A stretch of DNA of 64,000 nucleotides, from contig NZ_CAJHCQ010000020.1 in NCBI RefSeq assembly GCF_904848665.1, forward strand, positions 62,001-126,000, given 5' to 3'. Shown one piece after another: positions 15,547 through 24,403 of the stretch; position 1 is the first letter of the stretch; each line of letters starts with the position of its first letter. The stretch is from Paraburkholderia hiiakae (lineage in GTDB: Bacteria > Pseudomonadota > Gammaproteobacteria > Burkholderiales > Burkholderiaceae). The notes below the pieces were generated by a model. It was given only the letters and a program-made list of their open reading frames with translations, was not told the origin of the DNA and did no database searches. The position numbers and the translations under genes were made by a program.

Positions 15547-17412
15547 TCAGGCGCCGTGCGCCGGCCAGGCGAGTACGCCGTTCGCGTCGATTGTGAAGCG
15601 CAGGTCGCCGGATTGCGATGCCGGAGCGTCTTCGGCGGCGATATCGAAGGTAACGCCCGCGATCTCGACTGCAACGTAGCGGTCGCCGTGACGCAGCGAC
15701 GTGCCCGCAATGCGCCCTTGCCACGCGCCCTCTTGCGTCGCGACGAGCGCGCGCGGTGAGACCCGCCACATCACGCGCGAGCCCACCGCAAGCGATGTAT
15801 CGGCGCACGGCAGGCGCAGTCCCGTCGACGTTTCGATCATGCCGCCCGCTCGCACGATCCCCTCGCCGACGTTGTGCAGGCCGAGCAATTCGGCCACGCG
15901 CAGCGTGGCGGGCTGCTGGAACACGTCGGCCACGGCGCCCGCCTGCAGCGCGCGCCCCTGTTCGATCACGAGCACTTCGTCGGCGAGCAGGGCGGCTTCG
16001 TCGGGGTCGTGCGTGACGATCACCGTTACCGCGCCCACTTCGCGTTGCAGCGCCCGCAACGATTGCTGCAGACGGCGCCGGCGCGGTGTGTCGAGCGCGG
16101 CGAACGGCTCGTCGAACAGCAGCAGTTGCGTGTGCCGCGTGAGCGCACGCGCCAGCGCCACACGCTGGCGCTGGCCGAACGAGAGCTCGCGCGGCAGGCG
16201 CTGCGTGAGCGCGTCGAGGCCGAGGTGCGCGAGCCAGTAACGTGCGCTGGCGGTGTCCGCATCGACGGGAAACGCGAGCTGCTGCGCCACCGTCATGTGC
16301 GGAAAGAGCCCGTAGTCCTGCGGCATGTAGCCGATCTGGCGGCGCTCGGGCGGCAGCGTGCCGAGGTGGGTCGCGCCGAGCGTGACGAAGCCCGCGTCGT
16401 TGCGTTCGAGCCCGGCGATGATGCGCAGCGCGAGCGACTTGCCCGAGCCCGAAGGGCCGATGATCGCGAGCCGGCGCGTTTGCGGCTGCCACGAAACATC
16501 GAGCGTGAACGCGCCGAGACACCGGCGCGCCGCGAAGGCGAGACGCAGCTCGGCGTTATCCGACACGGTGGCAGCTGGCGTGATACTAGTGAGTTCGTCG
16601 CCGTTGTCGAGGTTCACCGTCAGCGTCGAGCGCGCGCCTCGGCTATAGACGGAGAGCACCGCGCAGATGATCGCAATGCCGAGCGTGGGCAGCAGGAGCG
16701 GCATCATCGCTGGCAGGCCCTGACCGCCGAACACGACGTAGGTATAAACAGGCAGCGAATACGGGTGATACGCGACCATCACGGTCGCGCCGAACTCGCC
16801 GAACGCGCGCAGCCAGGCGAGCGCGAGCCCCGCGCGGATGGCGGGCCACGCAATGGGCAGCGTGACGCGAAAGAAGCGGCTGGCGGCATGATGGCCGAGC
16901 GTGGCGGCGACGTCGTCGTACACGGGATCGACGGCGGTGAACGCCGAGCGCGCCGCGACGATCAGGAAGGGCGCGGCAACGAAGGTCTCGGCGAGCACGA
17001 TGCCTGTGAAGGAGTCGGTGAGCGAGCCGCCGAAGAGCTGGCCGATACCGCTATATGGGCCGATGAGAAACAGCAGCAGCACGCCGCTCGTGAGCGGCGG
17101 CAGCGCGAGCGGCAACTGCACGACGAAGCCGACCAGCGCGATGCCGCGCGCGCGCGAACGCGCGAGCCAGTAGCCGAGCGGCACGCCGCCCAGCAGGATC
17201 ACGAACGTGGCCACGCTCGCGCTCGCCACCGAAACGCCGACCGCCGACCAGGTGGCGTGCCAGTCGACGCCGGCCCAGTCCGCCTGGCCGATCTGCGGAA
17301 TGCTCGCGACGAACGGCGCGCACAGGTAGACCGCGAGCAGCGCGCCGAGCCACCAGAGCGGCTGCGAGCGCTTCACTGCAACCTGCGCGGTAACCTGCGC
17401 GGCTTGTGTCAT
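15547..17412 (-). CDS. modBC: Molybdate ABC transporter, permease-ATPase fusion
   Basis: 621 residues joining ModB and ModC. Residues about 1-260 are the permease with six helices (LWWLGALLAVYLCAPFVASI onward) and the EAA-like loop DVAATLGHHAASRFFRVTLP. Residues about 300-520 are the ATPase: Walker A GPSGSGKS, Walker B LLLFDEP, H-loop TVIVTHDPDE. The signature is LSFGQRQR, with Phe where LSGGQ has Gly. The C-terminal about 65 residues resemble a TOBE/Mop molybdate-binding domain. It overlaps modA by four bases (ATGA), so the two are co-translated. Imports molybdate into the cytoplasm. Confidence 0.92.
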   Translation of the reverse strand: MTQAAQVTAQVAVKRSQPLWWLGALLAVYLCAPFVASIPQIGQADWAGVDWHATWSAVGVSVASASVATFVILLGGVPLGYWLARSRARGIALVGFVVQLPLALPPLTSGVLLLFLIGPYSGIGQLFGGSLTDSFTGIVLAETFVAAPFLIVAARSAFTAVDPVYDDVAATLGHHAASRFFRVTLPIAWPAIRAGLALAWLRAFGEFGATVMVAYHPYSLPVYTYVVFGGQGLPAMMPLLLPTLGIAIICAVLSVYSRGARSTLTVNLDNGDELTSITPAATVSDNAELRLAFAARRCLGAFTLDVSWQPQTRRLAIIGPSGSGKSLALRIIAGLERNDAGFVTLGATHLGTLPPERRQIGYMPQDYGLFPHMTVAQQLAFPVDADTASARYWLAHLGLDALTQRLPRELSFGQRQRVALARALTRHTQLLLFDEPFAALDTPRRRRLQQSLRALQREVGAVTVIVTHDPDEAALLADEVLVIEQGRALQAGAVADVFQQPATLRVAELLGLHNVGEGIVRAGGMIETSTGLRLPCADTSLAVGSRVMWRVSPRALVATQEGAWQGRIAGTSLRHGDRYVAVEIAGVTFDIAAEDAPASQSGDLRFTIDANGVLAWPAHGA

Positions 17413-18293
17413 TGCTGTGCGGCGTCGATCACGGCCTGGACCGACGGCGGGATCGCCTGGGTCTGACCGTTGACGGCGGGCTTCGTGACGTCAACGCCGT
17501 GCTCGGCGAGCAACTTGCGACCTTCGGCCGAAAGCAGGAAGTTGACGAAGCGCGCAGCGCCGGCGCTGTTGGGTGCGTCGTTCAGGATCGTGAGCGTGTA
17601 GTTCGCCTTGATGTTCAGTTCGGGCGCGGGGTGGATCGACGGAATCTTCAGGTCGGAGGTTTCGGTCGAGTAGAAGAAGCCCGCGTCTAGCTGACCTGAC
17701 TGCAGACGGCCAACGAGCGTTTCTTCCGGCAGCACCTGCTCGGGATTTTCCGGCGCGCCGAGCGTCTTCTCGACGAGATCAGGCTGGTTGTACGCCTGCG
17801 CGGCCTTCGTCATGAGTTCGACGGTGAAGGCACCCTTCGGGTCGAGCTTCGGGTCGGTGCGGCCAAGGCGGATGCCCGGATCCTGCAGCACCTGATCCCA
17901 CTTCTTCGTCTTGAAGTCGTTGGCGAAACGGCTCTTCGGGTTGTAGCCGATCAAGAGCGGCGATTCGGCGAAATTCACGTACCACGTAACGTGATCGCCG
18001 TTGGCCTCGCCCATGAGGCTCGCGTTGACCTTCGGGCTTGCGCTGATGAACACATCGCCGCGGCGCAGCTTGCCCTTTATTTCATTGGCGATCTTGTTCG
18101 AGCCGGCCGCGTACCCCTTGAAACGCAGGCCCGTTTCCTTTTCGAACGCGGGGCCCACGCTCTTTTCCATGAGGTTCACGAGCGAGCCTGCATAGAGCAC
18201 GTTGACATCGGATTCGTCGGCGAATGCGTTGGCGCTTGCGCCCATCACACCGCTCATCACGACGACTGAGGCCAGCAGCTTGCGGATAAACAT
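17409..18293 (-). CDS. modA: Molybdate/tungstate-binding periplasmic protein
   Basis: 294 residues. Signal peptide MFIRKLLASVVVMSGVMGASANAFA, cleavage near 25. The mature protein begins DESDVNVLYAGSLVNLMEKS and continues GSNKIANEIKGKLRRGDVFI, the SBP_bac_11 pattern shared by ModA and WtpA. It delivers oxyanions to the ModBC fusion. ATG 18293 has GGGGTG upstream; earlier Met codons in the open frame lie beyond the Mo-box. Molybdate versus tungstate preference cannot be judged from sequence. Confidence 0.9.
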   Translation of the reverse strand: MFIRKLLASVVVMSGVMGASANAFADESDVNVLYAGSLVNLMEKSVGPAFEKETGLRFKGYAAGSNKIANEIKGKLRRGDVFISASPKVNASLMGEANGDHVTWYVNFAESPLLIGYNPKSRFANDFKTKKWDQVLQDPGIRLGRTDPKLDPKGAFTVELMTKAAQAYNQPDLVEKTLGAPENPEQVLPEETLVGRLQSGQLDAGFFYSTETSDLKIPSIHPAPELNIKANYTLTILNDAPNSAGAARFVNFLLSAEGRKLLAEHGVDVTKPAVNGQTQAIPPSVQAVIDAAQQ

Positions 18294-18307
18294 GTTCGAC
18301 ACCCCGT

Positions 18308-18333
18308 TCGTTATAAAGGCCAATATATTACGA
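18308..18333. promoter_or_regulatory. ModE-type molybdate box
   Basis: TCGTTATAA (18308-18316) and ATATATTACGA (18323-18333) form an imperfect inverted repeat of the CGTTATAT/ATATAACG type bound by ModE. It ends 15 bp before the modA start, where molybdate-loaded ModE would repress. The modE gene is 1.2 kb away in the same cluster. Confidence 0.65.
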
Positions 18334-18467
18334 TGGACTGCTGTATTCATGTGCTTATCCAAATGGCTATTTCGGCGATCAATGCCTGTGCGCGTCACAC
18401 TGACACGGCTACACTGAGGGTCCAGCTCTTTCCCCCCTCATTGTCCTGTTCAATTGTGGAGACACTC

Positions 18468-18896
18468 ATGCGTACCAGCGCCCGTAACCATTTCTCCGGC
18501 CAGATTAGCGCGGTCAAGGCCGGCGCCGTCAACGACGAAGTCACGTTGCGCGCCGACGGCGGGCTCGAGATCGTCGCGATCATCACGCATGGCAGCGCCG
18601 CCTCGCTGGGTCTTGCTGCTGGCAAGCCGGCCTTCGCGCTCGTGAAGGCATCGTCGGTGATCCTGATGGTCGACGGCGACGCGAGCAAGGTGTCCACGCG
18701 CAATGTCGTGGCCGGCACGGTTTCGTCGGTCACGAAGGGCGCGGTGAATGCGGAAGTCGTGCTCGCGGCGCCGGGCGGCGCGCAAATCGCGGCCATTGTG
18801 ACGAACGACAGCGTCGATCGTCTCGGCCTCGCGGCGGGCAAGCAGGCTGTGGCGCTCTTCAAGGCATCGAGCGTGATCGTCGGCGTAGACGGTTGA
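18468..18896 (+). CDS. Di-Mop molybdate-binding protein (ModG type)
   Basis: 142 residues in two repeats of about 70 (each NxxxGxVxxxxxGAVNxEVxL): RNHFSGQISAVKAGAVNDEV and RNVVAGTVSSVTKGAVNAEV. These are tandem Mop/TOBE domains as in molbindin ModG, which stores molybdate in the cytoplasm as an oligomer. GGAG precedes the ATG. It diverges from modA and starts the mop-nifQ-modE set. Confidence 0.9.
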   Translation: MRTSARNHFSGQISAVKAGAVNDEVTLRADGGLEIVAIITHGSAASLGLAAGKPAFALVKASSVILMVDGDASKVSTRNVVAGTVSSVTKGAVNAEVVLAAPGGAQIAAIVTNDSVDRLGLAAGKQAVALFKASSVIVGVDG

Positions 18897-18924
18897 TGCG
18901 CGGCTGCGATCGCACGTGAGCGCC

Positions 18925-19527
18925 ATGACTGACGAATCCGCTGCGCAGCCGCCGTTGCGCGATTTCGACGCACTGGCCGCCGCGCGCTGCGACGCCCTGA
19001 CGGGTGCGCCAGCGGCGCCTCGCACGCCGGATGCCTGGCTCTTCGCGCGTCTCGTCGCTGCGCGCGAGGTGCGCGGCGAATTGCCATTGCTTGGGCTATC
19101 CGGTGCGCAGTTCGAGGCGCTCGGTGCACGGCACTTCGTGTGTGCGGTGACGAATGTAGCGCTGCACGCGCACGTGATGACGGATGCCTCGCATGCTGCA
19201 TTTGCCACGGCAATGCATGACCTTCTCGTTGCGCTTGCGGCGCCGCAAGCCAACTCCGACGACGTGCGCTGCCTCGCCGCAATCATTGCCCACGCGTGTC
19301 TGCGACCCGATCATCTATGGCGCGATCTCGGCCTGCGTGGCCGCGATGACGTCACGTGCATGCTGGAGCGTTTTTTCCCCCAGGTCGTGGCGCGCAACGT
19401 GGAAGGCTTGCGCTGGAAGAAACTGCTGGCGCGCGAACTCGCGCTGGCATCGGGCGCCACGCCAGGCCCTGCTCCCGGCTGCCCCGGCTGCGAAGATTTC
19501 AGCTTTTGCTTTCCCGCCGGGCGTTAG
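18925..19527 (+). CDS. NifQ-like protein lacking one cluster cysteine
   Basis: 200 residues from ATG 18925 (an in-frame GTG lies at 18916). The C-terminal half matches NifQ: RPDHLWRDLGLRGRDDVTCM, FFPQVVARNVEGLRWKKLLA and the cysteine end GCPGCEDFSFCF. Canonical NifQ has C-x4-C-x2-C-x5-C; here the first Cys position is Gly, so only three remain. NifQ carries a Mo-Fe-S cluster and donates Mo to FeMo-co synthesis. With no nif genes in view and mod genes on both sides, a general molybdenum-handling role is more likely. It starts 28 bp after the di-Mop gene. Confidence 0.8.
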   Translation: MTDESAAQPPLRDFDALAAARCDALTGAPAAPRTPDAWLFARLVAAREVRGELPLLGLSGAQFEALGARHFVCAVTNVALHAHVMTDASHAAFATAMHDLLVALAAPQANSDDVRCLAAIIAHACLRPDHLWRDLGLRGRDDVTCMLERFFPQVVARNVEGLRWKKLLARELALASGATPGPAPGCPGCEDFSFCFPAGR

Positions 19528-19563
19528 CCGTCCAGGGGGCAAGGCGCGCGGCACGCATCGTGT

Positions 19564-19989
19564 ATGCTTGCGCGCATGACCAAGTCCCCCAACGATCAAC
19601 CGCGCACAGACGCCCCCGCGCCCGCACAGGCGCAGAAACCGGCTCAACCCGAGGTGCGTTTTCGCATGCGCATCATGCAGGGCGACACGATCGCACTCGG
19701 GCCAGGCAAGGTGTCGCTGCTCGAAGCCGTTCGCGAACATGGCTCGATCTCGGCTGCGGCGCGCAGCATGAACATGTCGTACCGGCGCGCGTGGCTGTTG
19801 ATGGACGAACTCAACCGCGCGCTGGAGTCGCCCGCCACGGTTTCGGAGCATGGCGGGCAGAGCGGCGGCGGCAGCATGCTCACGCCGGTGGGCGAAGAGA
19901 TCGTTCGCCTGTATCGCAGCATCGAGGCGCGCGCCGCAGCGGTCTGCGAGTCCGAGATCGAAGCGCTCATCAAACTCGTGAAAACCTGA
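19564..19989 (+). CDS. modE: ModE-type DNA-binding protein without molybdate domains
   Basis: 141 residues from ATG 19564, or 137 from ATG 19576; neither has a clear ribosome site. A single LysR-like wing-helix of the ModE N-terminal type: QGDTIALGPGKVSLLEAVRE, HGSISAAARSMNMSYRRAWL, LTPVGEEIVRLYRSIEARAA. Full-length ModE has two C-terminal TOBE domains; here the protein ends after the HTH. Molybdate sensing might come from the di-Mop protein of the same operon. It probably acts at the box before modA. Confidence 0.85.
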   Translation: MLARMTKSPNDQPRTDAPAPAQAQKPAQPEVRFRMRIMQGDTIALGPGKVSLLEAVREHGSISAAARSMNMSYRRAWLLMDELNRALESPATVSEHGGQSGGGSMLTPVGEEIVRLYRSIEARAAAVCESEIEALIKLVKT

Positions 19990-20032
19990 CGTGATGTGAC
20001 GCGGCGGCAGCACTGCTGCCAACGTCAGGCGC

Positions 20033-21352
20033 TTAGCCGTGGCGCAAGCAGAAACGCGAGACGGGCACCGCGGCGAGCGTGGGCGTTGCGTTCGCATTCA
20101 GCCGCACCATCAACTCGACGAAGCTGGCAAGGCTCGCCGTGCGCAGCGGGTGCCATGCCACCTGATGCCGTTCGCACACGCGCTTGAGCGTGCTCATTGA
20201 ATCGTGGTCGATGCAGTCCACGGGAAACACCGCTAGATCCGCGTTCGCGAGCGCCGCAGCAAGCAGGCCCTTGCGATCCTCCACGCCACCGTCGTGCACG
20301 GTCAGCTCGCCTCCCGCCGACTCCACCCAGCGCCTGAGCGCCTGATTCGAACCCGGCCTGCCACCCACGTAGACGATGCGGCGGCCCTTGAGCGCATTCT
20401 CAGGAAGCGCGCTATGGGCCTGTGGGTCTTCGTGCGCTTGCGTTGTCTGCTCCATGGCGTGGACTTCGGCGCGCAAGGCGTCGATCAGCACATGGGCTTC
20501 GTCGAGTTGCGCGCGCAGCGTGTGCAGTGTGGCGGCGTCGGCATTCGCGCGCTGCTCGGCGATCTCGCGGCGGCTCGTATGCAGCGCGACCCGCGCGTCG
20601 CGTGCCGCGAGCGCTTCCTGCAGCGCTTCGAGCTGCGCCTGCTGCGGCGCTGTTTCGCGCTGCGCCGCCAGCTGCGCGGTTTGCGCATCGAGGGCATTGC
20701 GCGCCGCGTCGCGTTCACGGCTCATCTCGTGCAGACGCGCCTGCTGGCGCTCGATCCTGGCCTGTAGTTCGGCGTTCTCTGCTTCCAGCGCCACGAGGCG
20801 GCGCAAGTCGGCGCGATTGGCGGCGCCAACCAGGTGCGAGAGCATGTGTAACTCGCCGAACGCGGCCTGGCGCACTTCCATCGTCGTGGCCGGATGCGTC
20901 ATCAGCGCCCAGTACGCAGGTGGGATGTCGCCGTTCGCGAGCGATTCATTCCAGAGCGCGATCACGGCTTGCGAGTCGCGCGCACTGGCGAAACGGCGCA
21001 CCGCGCCTGCATAGCGCGTGTCGAGGGCCTTTTGCAGTGCCTTGCCGCCCGCGCCGCCTTCTATCGCCAGCTCGACCGCGGCATGGTGGATCTCGAGATC
21101 GCTCGCGCGCTGGGCGTCGAGCCTCGCGAATTTCGGGACGAGCTTGCGCAGCTCGTGCGTGCTCAGGCAGGTGCCGATGATGGAGCAGTGCAGATGGGCG
21201 TCGAGTTCGGCGAGACGCGTGCGCTGCCGCGCGCGGGCGAGTTCGGCTTGCGAAGGGCCGCAGCAGTCTGCGCTCGCCAGGACGCGCAGCGTGGTGTCTT
21301 CGGCAGATGTGCCGCCCGGCGTGCGGGCGAGGCGGAACGGCGGTGCGTGCAT
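20033..21352 (-). CDS. DUF2325 protein with long coiled coil
   Basis: 439 residues starting MHAPPFRLARTPGGTSAEDT. An N-terminal helical part has several Cys and His (ADCCGP, HLHCSIIGTCLS). A coiled coil follows at about 180-310 (RRLVALEAENAELQARIERQ to the MEQTTQ region). The last about 100 residues are DUF2325: GRRIVYVGGRPGSNQALRRW, HDGGVEDRKGLLAAALANAD, VFPVDCIDHDSMSTLKRVCE. DUF2325 domains are small Rossmann-like modules of unknown function. GAGGT precedes the ATG at 21352; the open frame upstream is spurious. It may share an operator with the coding region at 21507-22157. Confidence 0.82.
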   Translation of the reverse strand: MHAPPFRLARTPGGTSAEDTTLRVLASADCCGPSQAELARARQRTRLAELDAHLHCSIIGTCLSTHELRKLVPKFARLDAQRASDLEIHHAAVELAIEGGAGGKALQKALDTRYAGAVRRFASARDSQAVIALWNESLANGDIPPAYWALMTHPATTMEVRQAAFGELHMLSHLVGAANRADLRRLVALEAENAELQARIERQQARLHEMSRERDAARNALDAQTAQLAAQRETAPQQAQLEALQEALAARDARVALHTSRREIAEQRANADAATLHTLRAQLDEAHVLIDALRAEVHAMEQTTQAHEDPQAHSALPENALKGRRIVYVGGRPGSNQALRRWVESAGGELTVHDGGVEDRKGLLAAALANADLAVFPVDCIDHDSMSTLKRVCERHQVAWHPLRTASLASFVELMVRLNANATPTLAAVPVSRFCLRHG

Positions 21353-21458
21353 GGTGACCTCTGATCCGGTGCGCAATGCGGGGCGGTGCATGGGCGCGTG
21401 CGGCGAGCGTGCCTCGACACGGCGGGTCGCCCACGGCTGGCCGCGCATCGACAGCGCA

Positions 21459-21478
21459 ATATACCATGGAATATAACG
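21459..21478. promoter_or_regulatory. AT-rich palindromic element, copy A
   Basis: ATATACCATGGAATATAACG, an imperfect palindrome centred on CCATGG, about 107 bp before the DUF2325 start. It agrees at 14 of 20 positions with the element at 22191-22210. Confidence 0.45.
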
Positions 21479-21506
21479 ATGATCGGCTGGCAGCCAGGAG
21501 CGCGCT

Positions 21507-22157
21507 TCAGGCGGCGGGTTCGCGCACCAGCGTCGTTGCGACGGCGGCGACAGCGGTGACGGCGATGGCGTTGGCCTTGGCTTTGGCGGCAGAGCGGTCT
21601 GCGGGCACCTCGCACGAATGCGCTGCGGAGCGCGCTTCGGCCGCGTTCGCGTGCTGCGCGAGCACATGTTCGACGCCCAGCCCGACGAAAGCCGCATCGA
21701 GCCGCTCCAGTTCGGCCGCGGTGCGGCGCAGCGCTTCGGTATCGAGACAGAATGCGTCGCTGAAAAGCGCATCGCGCGTCTTGTCGAGGCGCCGCGCGTC
21801 GCGAATTGCGCGCTTGAGCTCGCGCTGGCGGGCGAAGCGGGCAAGATCGACCCGCCGCGAGAGCGCGACGAGGAGCGGCTGCAGCGATGCGCCGACTTGC
21901 GCCGCGTGCGTCCCGCCAACGCCACTGCCGCCAGCACCGCCGTCGCCGCGCGCAAGCATGCGGTCGAAGCGCTCGATGCTGTTGCGTAGCCGCCGGAACG
22001 CGTCGATCACGTCGCGGATCAATTCCGCGCGCTCGTGCCCCGACGCGGGGCGCAGCGTGGTGATCGTGGCCGCGAAGCCGTCCGCGCCGGCTGGCGCGGG
22101 TGCGCCACTCGCCTGCGATATCGATGTTGCGCTTACGAGGCGCCGACTACTCGCCAC
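21507..22157 (-). CDS. Uncharacterised helical protein next to the DUF2325 gene
   Basis: 216 residues from GTG 22157, chosen because GGAGG lies six bases upstream. Helical throughout and Arg/Ala-rich: AELIRDVIDAFRRLRNSIER, LARFARQRELKRAIRDARRL, LERLDAAFVGLGVEHVLAQH. The C-terminus (NAIAVTAVAAVATTLVREPA) is hydrophobic but short. No family recognised. It lies upstream of the DUF2325 gene on the same strand with a 154-bp gap that contains a second copy of its own promoter element, suggesting co-regulation. Confidence 0.65.
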   Translation of the reverse strand: MASSRRLVSATSISQASGAPAPAGADGFAATITTLRPASGHERAELIRDVIDAFRRLRNSIERFDRMLARGDGGAGGSGVGGTHAAQVGASLQPLLVALSRRVDLARFARQRELKRAIRDARRLDKTRDALFSDAFCLDTEALRRTAAELERLDAAFVGLGVEHVLAQHANAAEARSAAHSCEVPADRSAAKAKANAIAVTAVAAVATTLVREPAA

Positions 22158-22190
22158 TTGCTGCCTCCGTCTGCTGGATGTTCGTTCGAT

Positions 22191-22210
22191 GTATTCTATA
22201 GGATATAGCG
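22191..22210. promoter_or_regulatory. AT-rich palindromic element, copy B
   Basis: GTATTCTATAGGATATAGCG, about 34 bp before the GTG at 22157, where -10 and -35 boxes should lie. Related to copy A at 21459-21478, so the two genes may answer to one regulator. Confidence 0.45.
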
Positions 22211-22336
22211 ATTCAGAGACGGCGTGCATGAATCACGCGGCGTCATGTTCCTGTGGCGCCACGTCACATGAACTAAAATCGCCGCTTTGCACCTGGTTGC
22301 GCACGCACCCGACTTTTCGCTTTTTCCTGCTGTTCA

Positions 22337-23605
22337 ATGACCACACCCTCTCCGGAGGCGGCGTCCGACGACCCGCCCAGGCTTTCGCGTAATCGCGGTT
22401 TCCAGCGCTTCTATGGCACGCGCGTGCTGTCGTCGCTCGCGTTCCAGATGCTCGCCGTCGCCATGGGCTGGCACATCTACGCGCTCACGCATAGTGCGTT
22501 CGCGCTCGGTCTCGTCGGCCTGGCGCAGTTCCTGCCGATGTTCTGCCTCACGCTCGTCGTCGGCCACGTGGCGGACCGGTACGACCGCAGACGCATCGCA
22601 TCCGTTTGCCAGCTCATCGAATGCGCCGCCGCGCTGACCTTCGCAGCCGGCACGGTCGGCGGCTGGCTGAGCGCGCCGCTCATTTACGTGCTCGCGGCGT
22701 GCGTGGGCGCGGCGCGCGCGTTCGAGTCGCCCGCCATTTCGTCCTTGCTCCCTGGCGTCGTACCGCGCGCACAACTCCCTAATGCGACCGCCTGGTCGAC
22801 CTCGGCGAACCAGACCGCGAACATCGTCGGCCCGGCGCTGGGCGGCCTGCTGTACGGCATTGGCGCGACACCGGCCTACGCGGCCTGCGCGCTCGCGTTC
22901 GCGGCGGCCGCCACGCTCTCAGGCACGATTCCGATGCGCGCGAAACCGCCGGCGCGCACGCCTGTCACGCTCGAATCGGTGTTCTCGGGCATCGCGTTCA
23001 TCCGTTCGCAGCCCGTCATTCTCGGCGCGTTGTCGCTCGATCTGTTCGCAGTGCTGTTCGGCGGCGCGACGGCACTGTTGCCTGTGTTTGCCCGCGACAT
23101 CCTGCACGCCGGGCCCATCGCGCTCGGGCTCTTGCGCTCGGCAACGGCCGCGGGCGCGCTGGCGGGCTCGATCTGGCTCGCGCACTTTCCGCTGCGGCGC
23201 CGGCCAGGTCTCGCGATGTTCGGCGGCGTGATCGTATTCGGCTGCGCAACGATCGCTTTCGGGCTCTCACACAACATCGTCGTATCGCTCATGGCGCTGG
23301 CGGTGCTGGGTGCCTCGGACGTGGTGAGCGTGGTCGTACGTACGTCGCTCGTGCAGTTGCGCACGCCCGATGAAACACTCGGCCGCGTGAGCGCGGTCAA
23401 TTCGCTTTTCATTGGCACATCGAACCAGCTTGGCGAGTTCGAATCGGGGCTCACGGCTGGCTGGTGGGGGGCGCAGCGCGCCGTTCTCGTGGGCGGCGCG
23501 GCGACGATCTGCGTCGCGCTGCTGTGGATGCGGCTCTTTCCGGCCCTGCGCGACACGCGCTCGCTCGAACGCGAAGAGACGCGCGCCACCGCGAGCGCGA
23601 ATTAG
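22337..23605 (+). CDS. MFS transporter, EntS/MFS_3-like
   Basis: 422 residues with about twelve hydrophobic segments. The loop after helix 2 has GHVADRYDRRRIA, the MFS signature. NATAWSTSANQTANIVGPAL and GLLRSATAAGALAGSIWLAH are typical of the EntS/MFS_3 exporter subfamily. Those export enterobactin or other small molecules, but no siderophore synthesis gene is in view, so the substrate is unknown. The ATG at 22337 has a weak ribosome site. Confidence 0.85.
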   Translation: MTTPSPEAASDDPPRLSRNRGFQRFYGTRVLSSLAFQMLAVAMGWHIYALTHSAFALGLVGLAQFLPMFCLTLVVGHVADRYDRRRIASVCQLIECAAALTFAAGTVGGWLSAPLIYVLAACVGAARAFESPAISSLLPGVVPRAQLPNATAWSTSANQTANIVGPALGGLLYGIGATPAYAACALAFAAAATLSGTIPMRAKPPARTPVTLESVFSGIAFIRSQPVILGALSLDLFAVLFGGATALLPVFARDILHAGPIALGLLRSATAAGALAGSIWLAHFPLRRRPGLAMFGGVIVFGCATIAFGLSHNIVVSLMALAVLGASDVVSVVVRTSLVQLRTPDETLGRVSAVNSLFIGTSNQLGEFESGLTAGWWGAQRAVLVGGAATICVALLWMRLFPALRDTRSLEREETRATASAN

Positions 23606-23768
23606 TCACACGCGCGCCGCGGCCTGCGGCGCTCCGTCCCGCCGATGCCGTGCGCCGGGGTTTGCCGTTATCCTAGCTCCCGGGCCCGCTCGCAGCGAGC
23701 CACCCCTCATCCACCCGTCAAGTCATGCATTCATTGCATTCATCGATCATCGCCCCGTGGAGCGCCGC

Positions 23769-24245
23769 ATGCGCGTAGGCCGTCCCGTCAAGGCGCTGCC
23801 GCAGCCCCTGTGCGATTACTGCGGCGCGAAAGCGGTACTCGCGCGCTTTGCCGACGAGGCCTACCCGTACCGCGACGATCACGGCCCGCTCTGGGTCTGT
23901 ACGCCCTGTGAGGCGTGGATCGGCGTGCCCGCGCGCAGCACGCGCAACGTACCGCTCGGCCGGCTTGCCAACGCCGCTCTACGCGACGCCAAGAGCCGCC
24001 TGCACGACGCGCTCGAACCGCTAGTGGCCGCGAAAATGCGGCGCGACAAGGTCAACGCCTTCGAAGCGCGCGGCAAGGCCATCCGCTGGTTGGGGGAGGA
24101 ACTGGGCTTCGACCTGCCCAATCCGTCGATTCATCTCCTGACGCTCGAGCAGTGTGAGCAGGCCATCGCCCACATCGAGGCGTTCATGGCCGCGCGGCGT
24201 GGGCAGGCGAGCGGCGAAGTCGAAGGCGAGGGCGGCCCACGCTGA
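23769..24245 (+). CDS. Zinc-finger-containing protein (DUF3268-like)
   Basis: 158 residues. CDYCG (about 15) and CTPCE (about 44) make a four-Cys zinc site within PQPLCDYCGAKAVLARFADE and DDHGPLWVCTPCEAW. The C-terminal half is helical (AFEARGKAIRWLGEELGFDL). The family occurs in proteobacterial genomes and phages, with no known activity. GGAG lies seven bases before the ATG at 23769. The 163 bp before it are non-coding. Confidence 0.75.
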   Translation: MRVGRPVKALPQPLCDYCGAKAVLARFADEAYPYRDDHGPLWVCTPCEAWIGVPARSTRNVPLGRLANAALRDAKSRLHDALEPLVAAKMRRDKVNAFEARGKAIRWLGEELGFDLPNPSIHLLTLEQCEQAIAHIEAFMAARRGQASGEVEGEGGPR

Positions 24246-24403
24246 GGCCGCCTCCGCCCGGCCACGGTCAACTGGCCGACCTTTCGCCAGACGATGCGCG
24301 GCGCATGTCTGTCACTGATCGTTACATTCGATTTGCGGGTCGACGCTTAACCTTCGGCGCGGCGTGCCGTTATTGCACGGAACAGACTCTTACGTGCCCT
24401 TCC

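Noticed and set aside
23677..23694. CTCCCG-GGCCCG-CTCGCA as a dispersed iteron
   Set aside because: Second hexamer has two mismatches and the spacer is all G/C, unlike every other copy; likely chance in GC-rich DNA.
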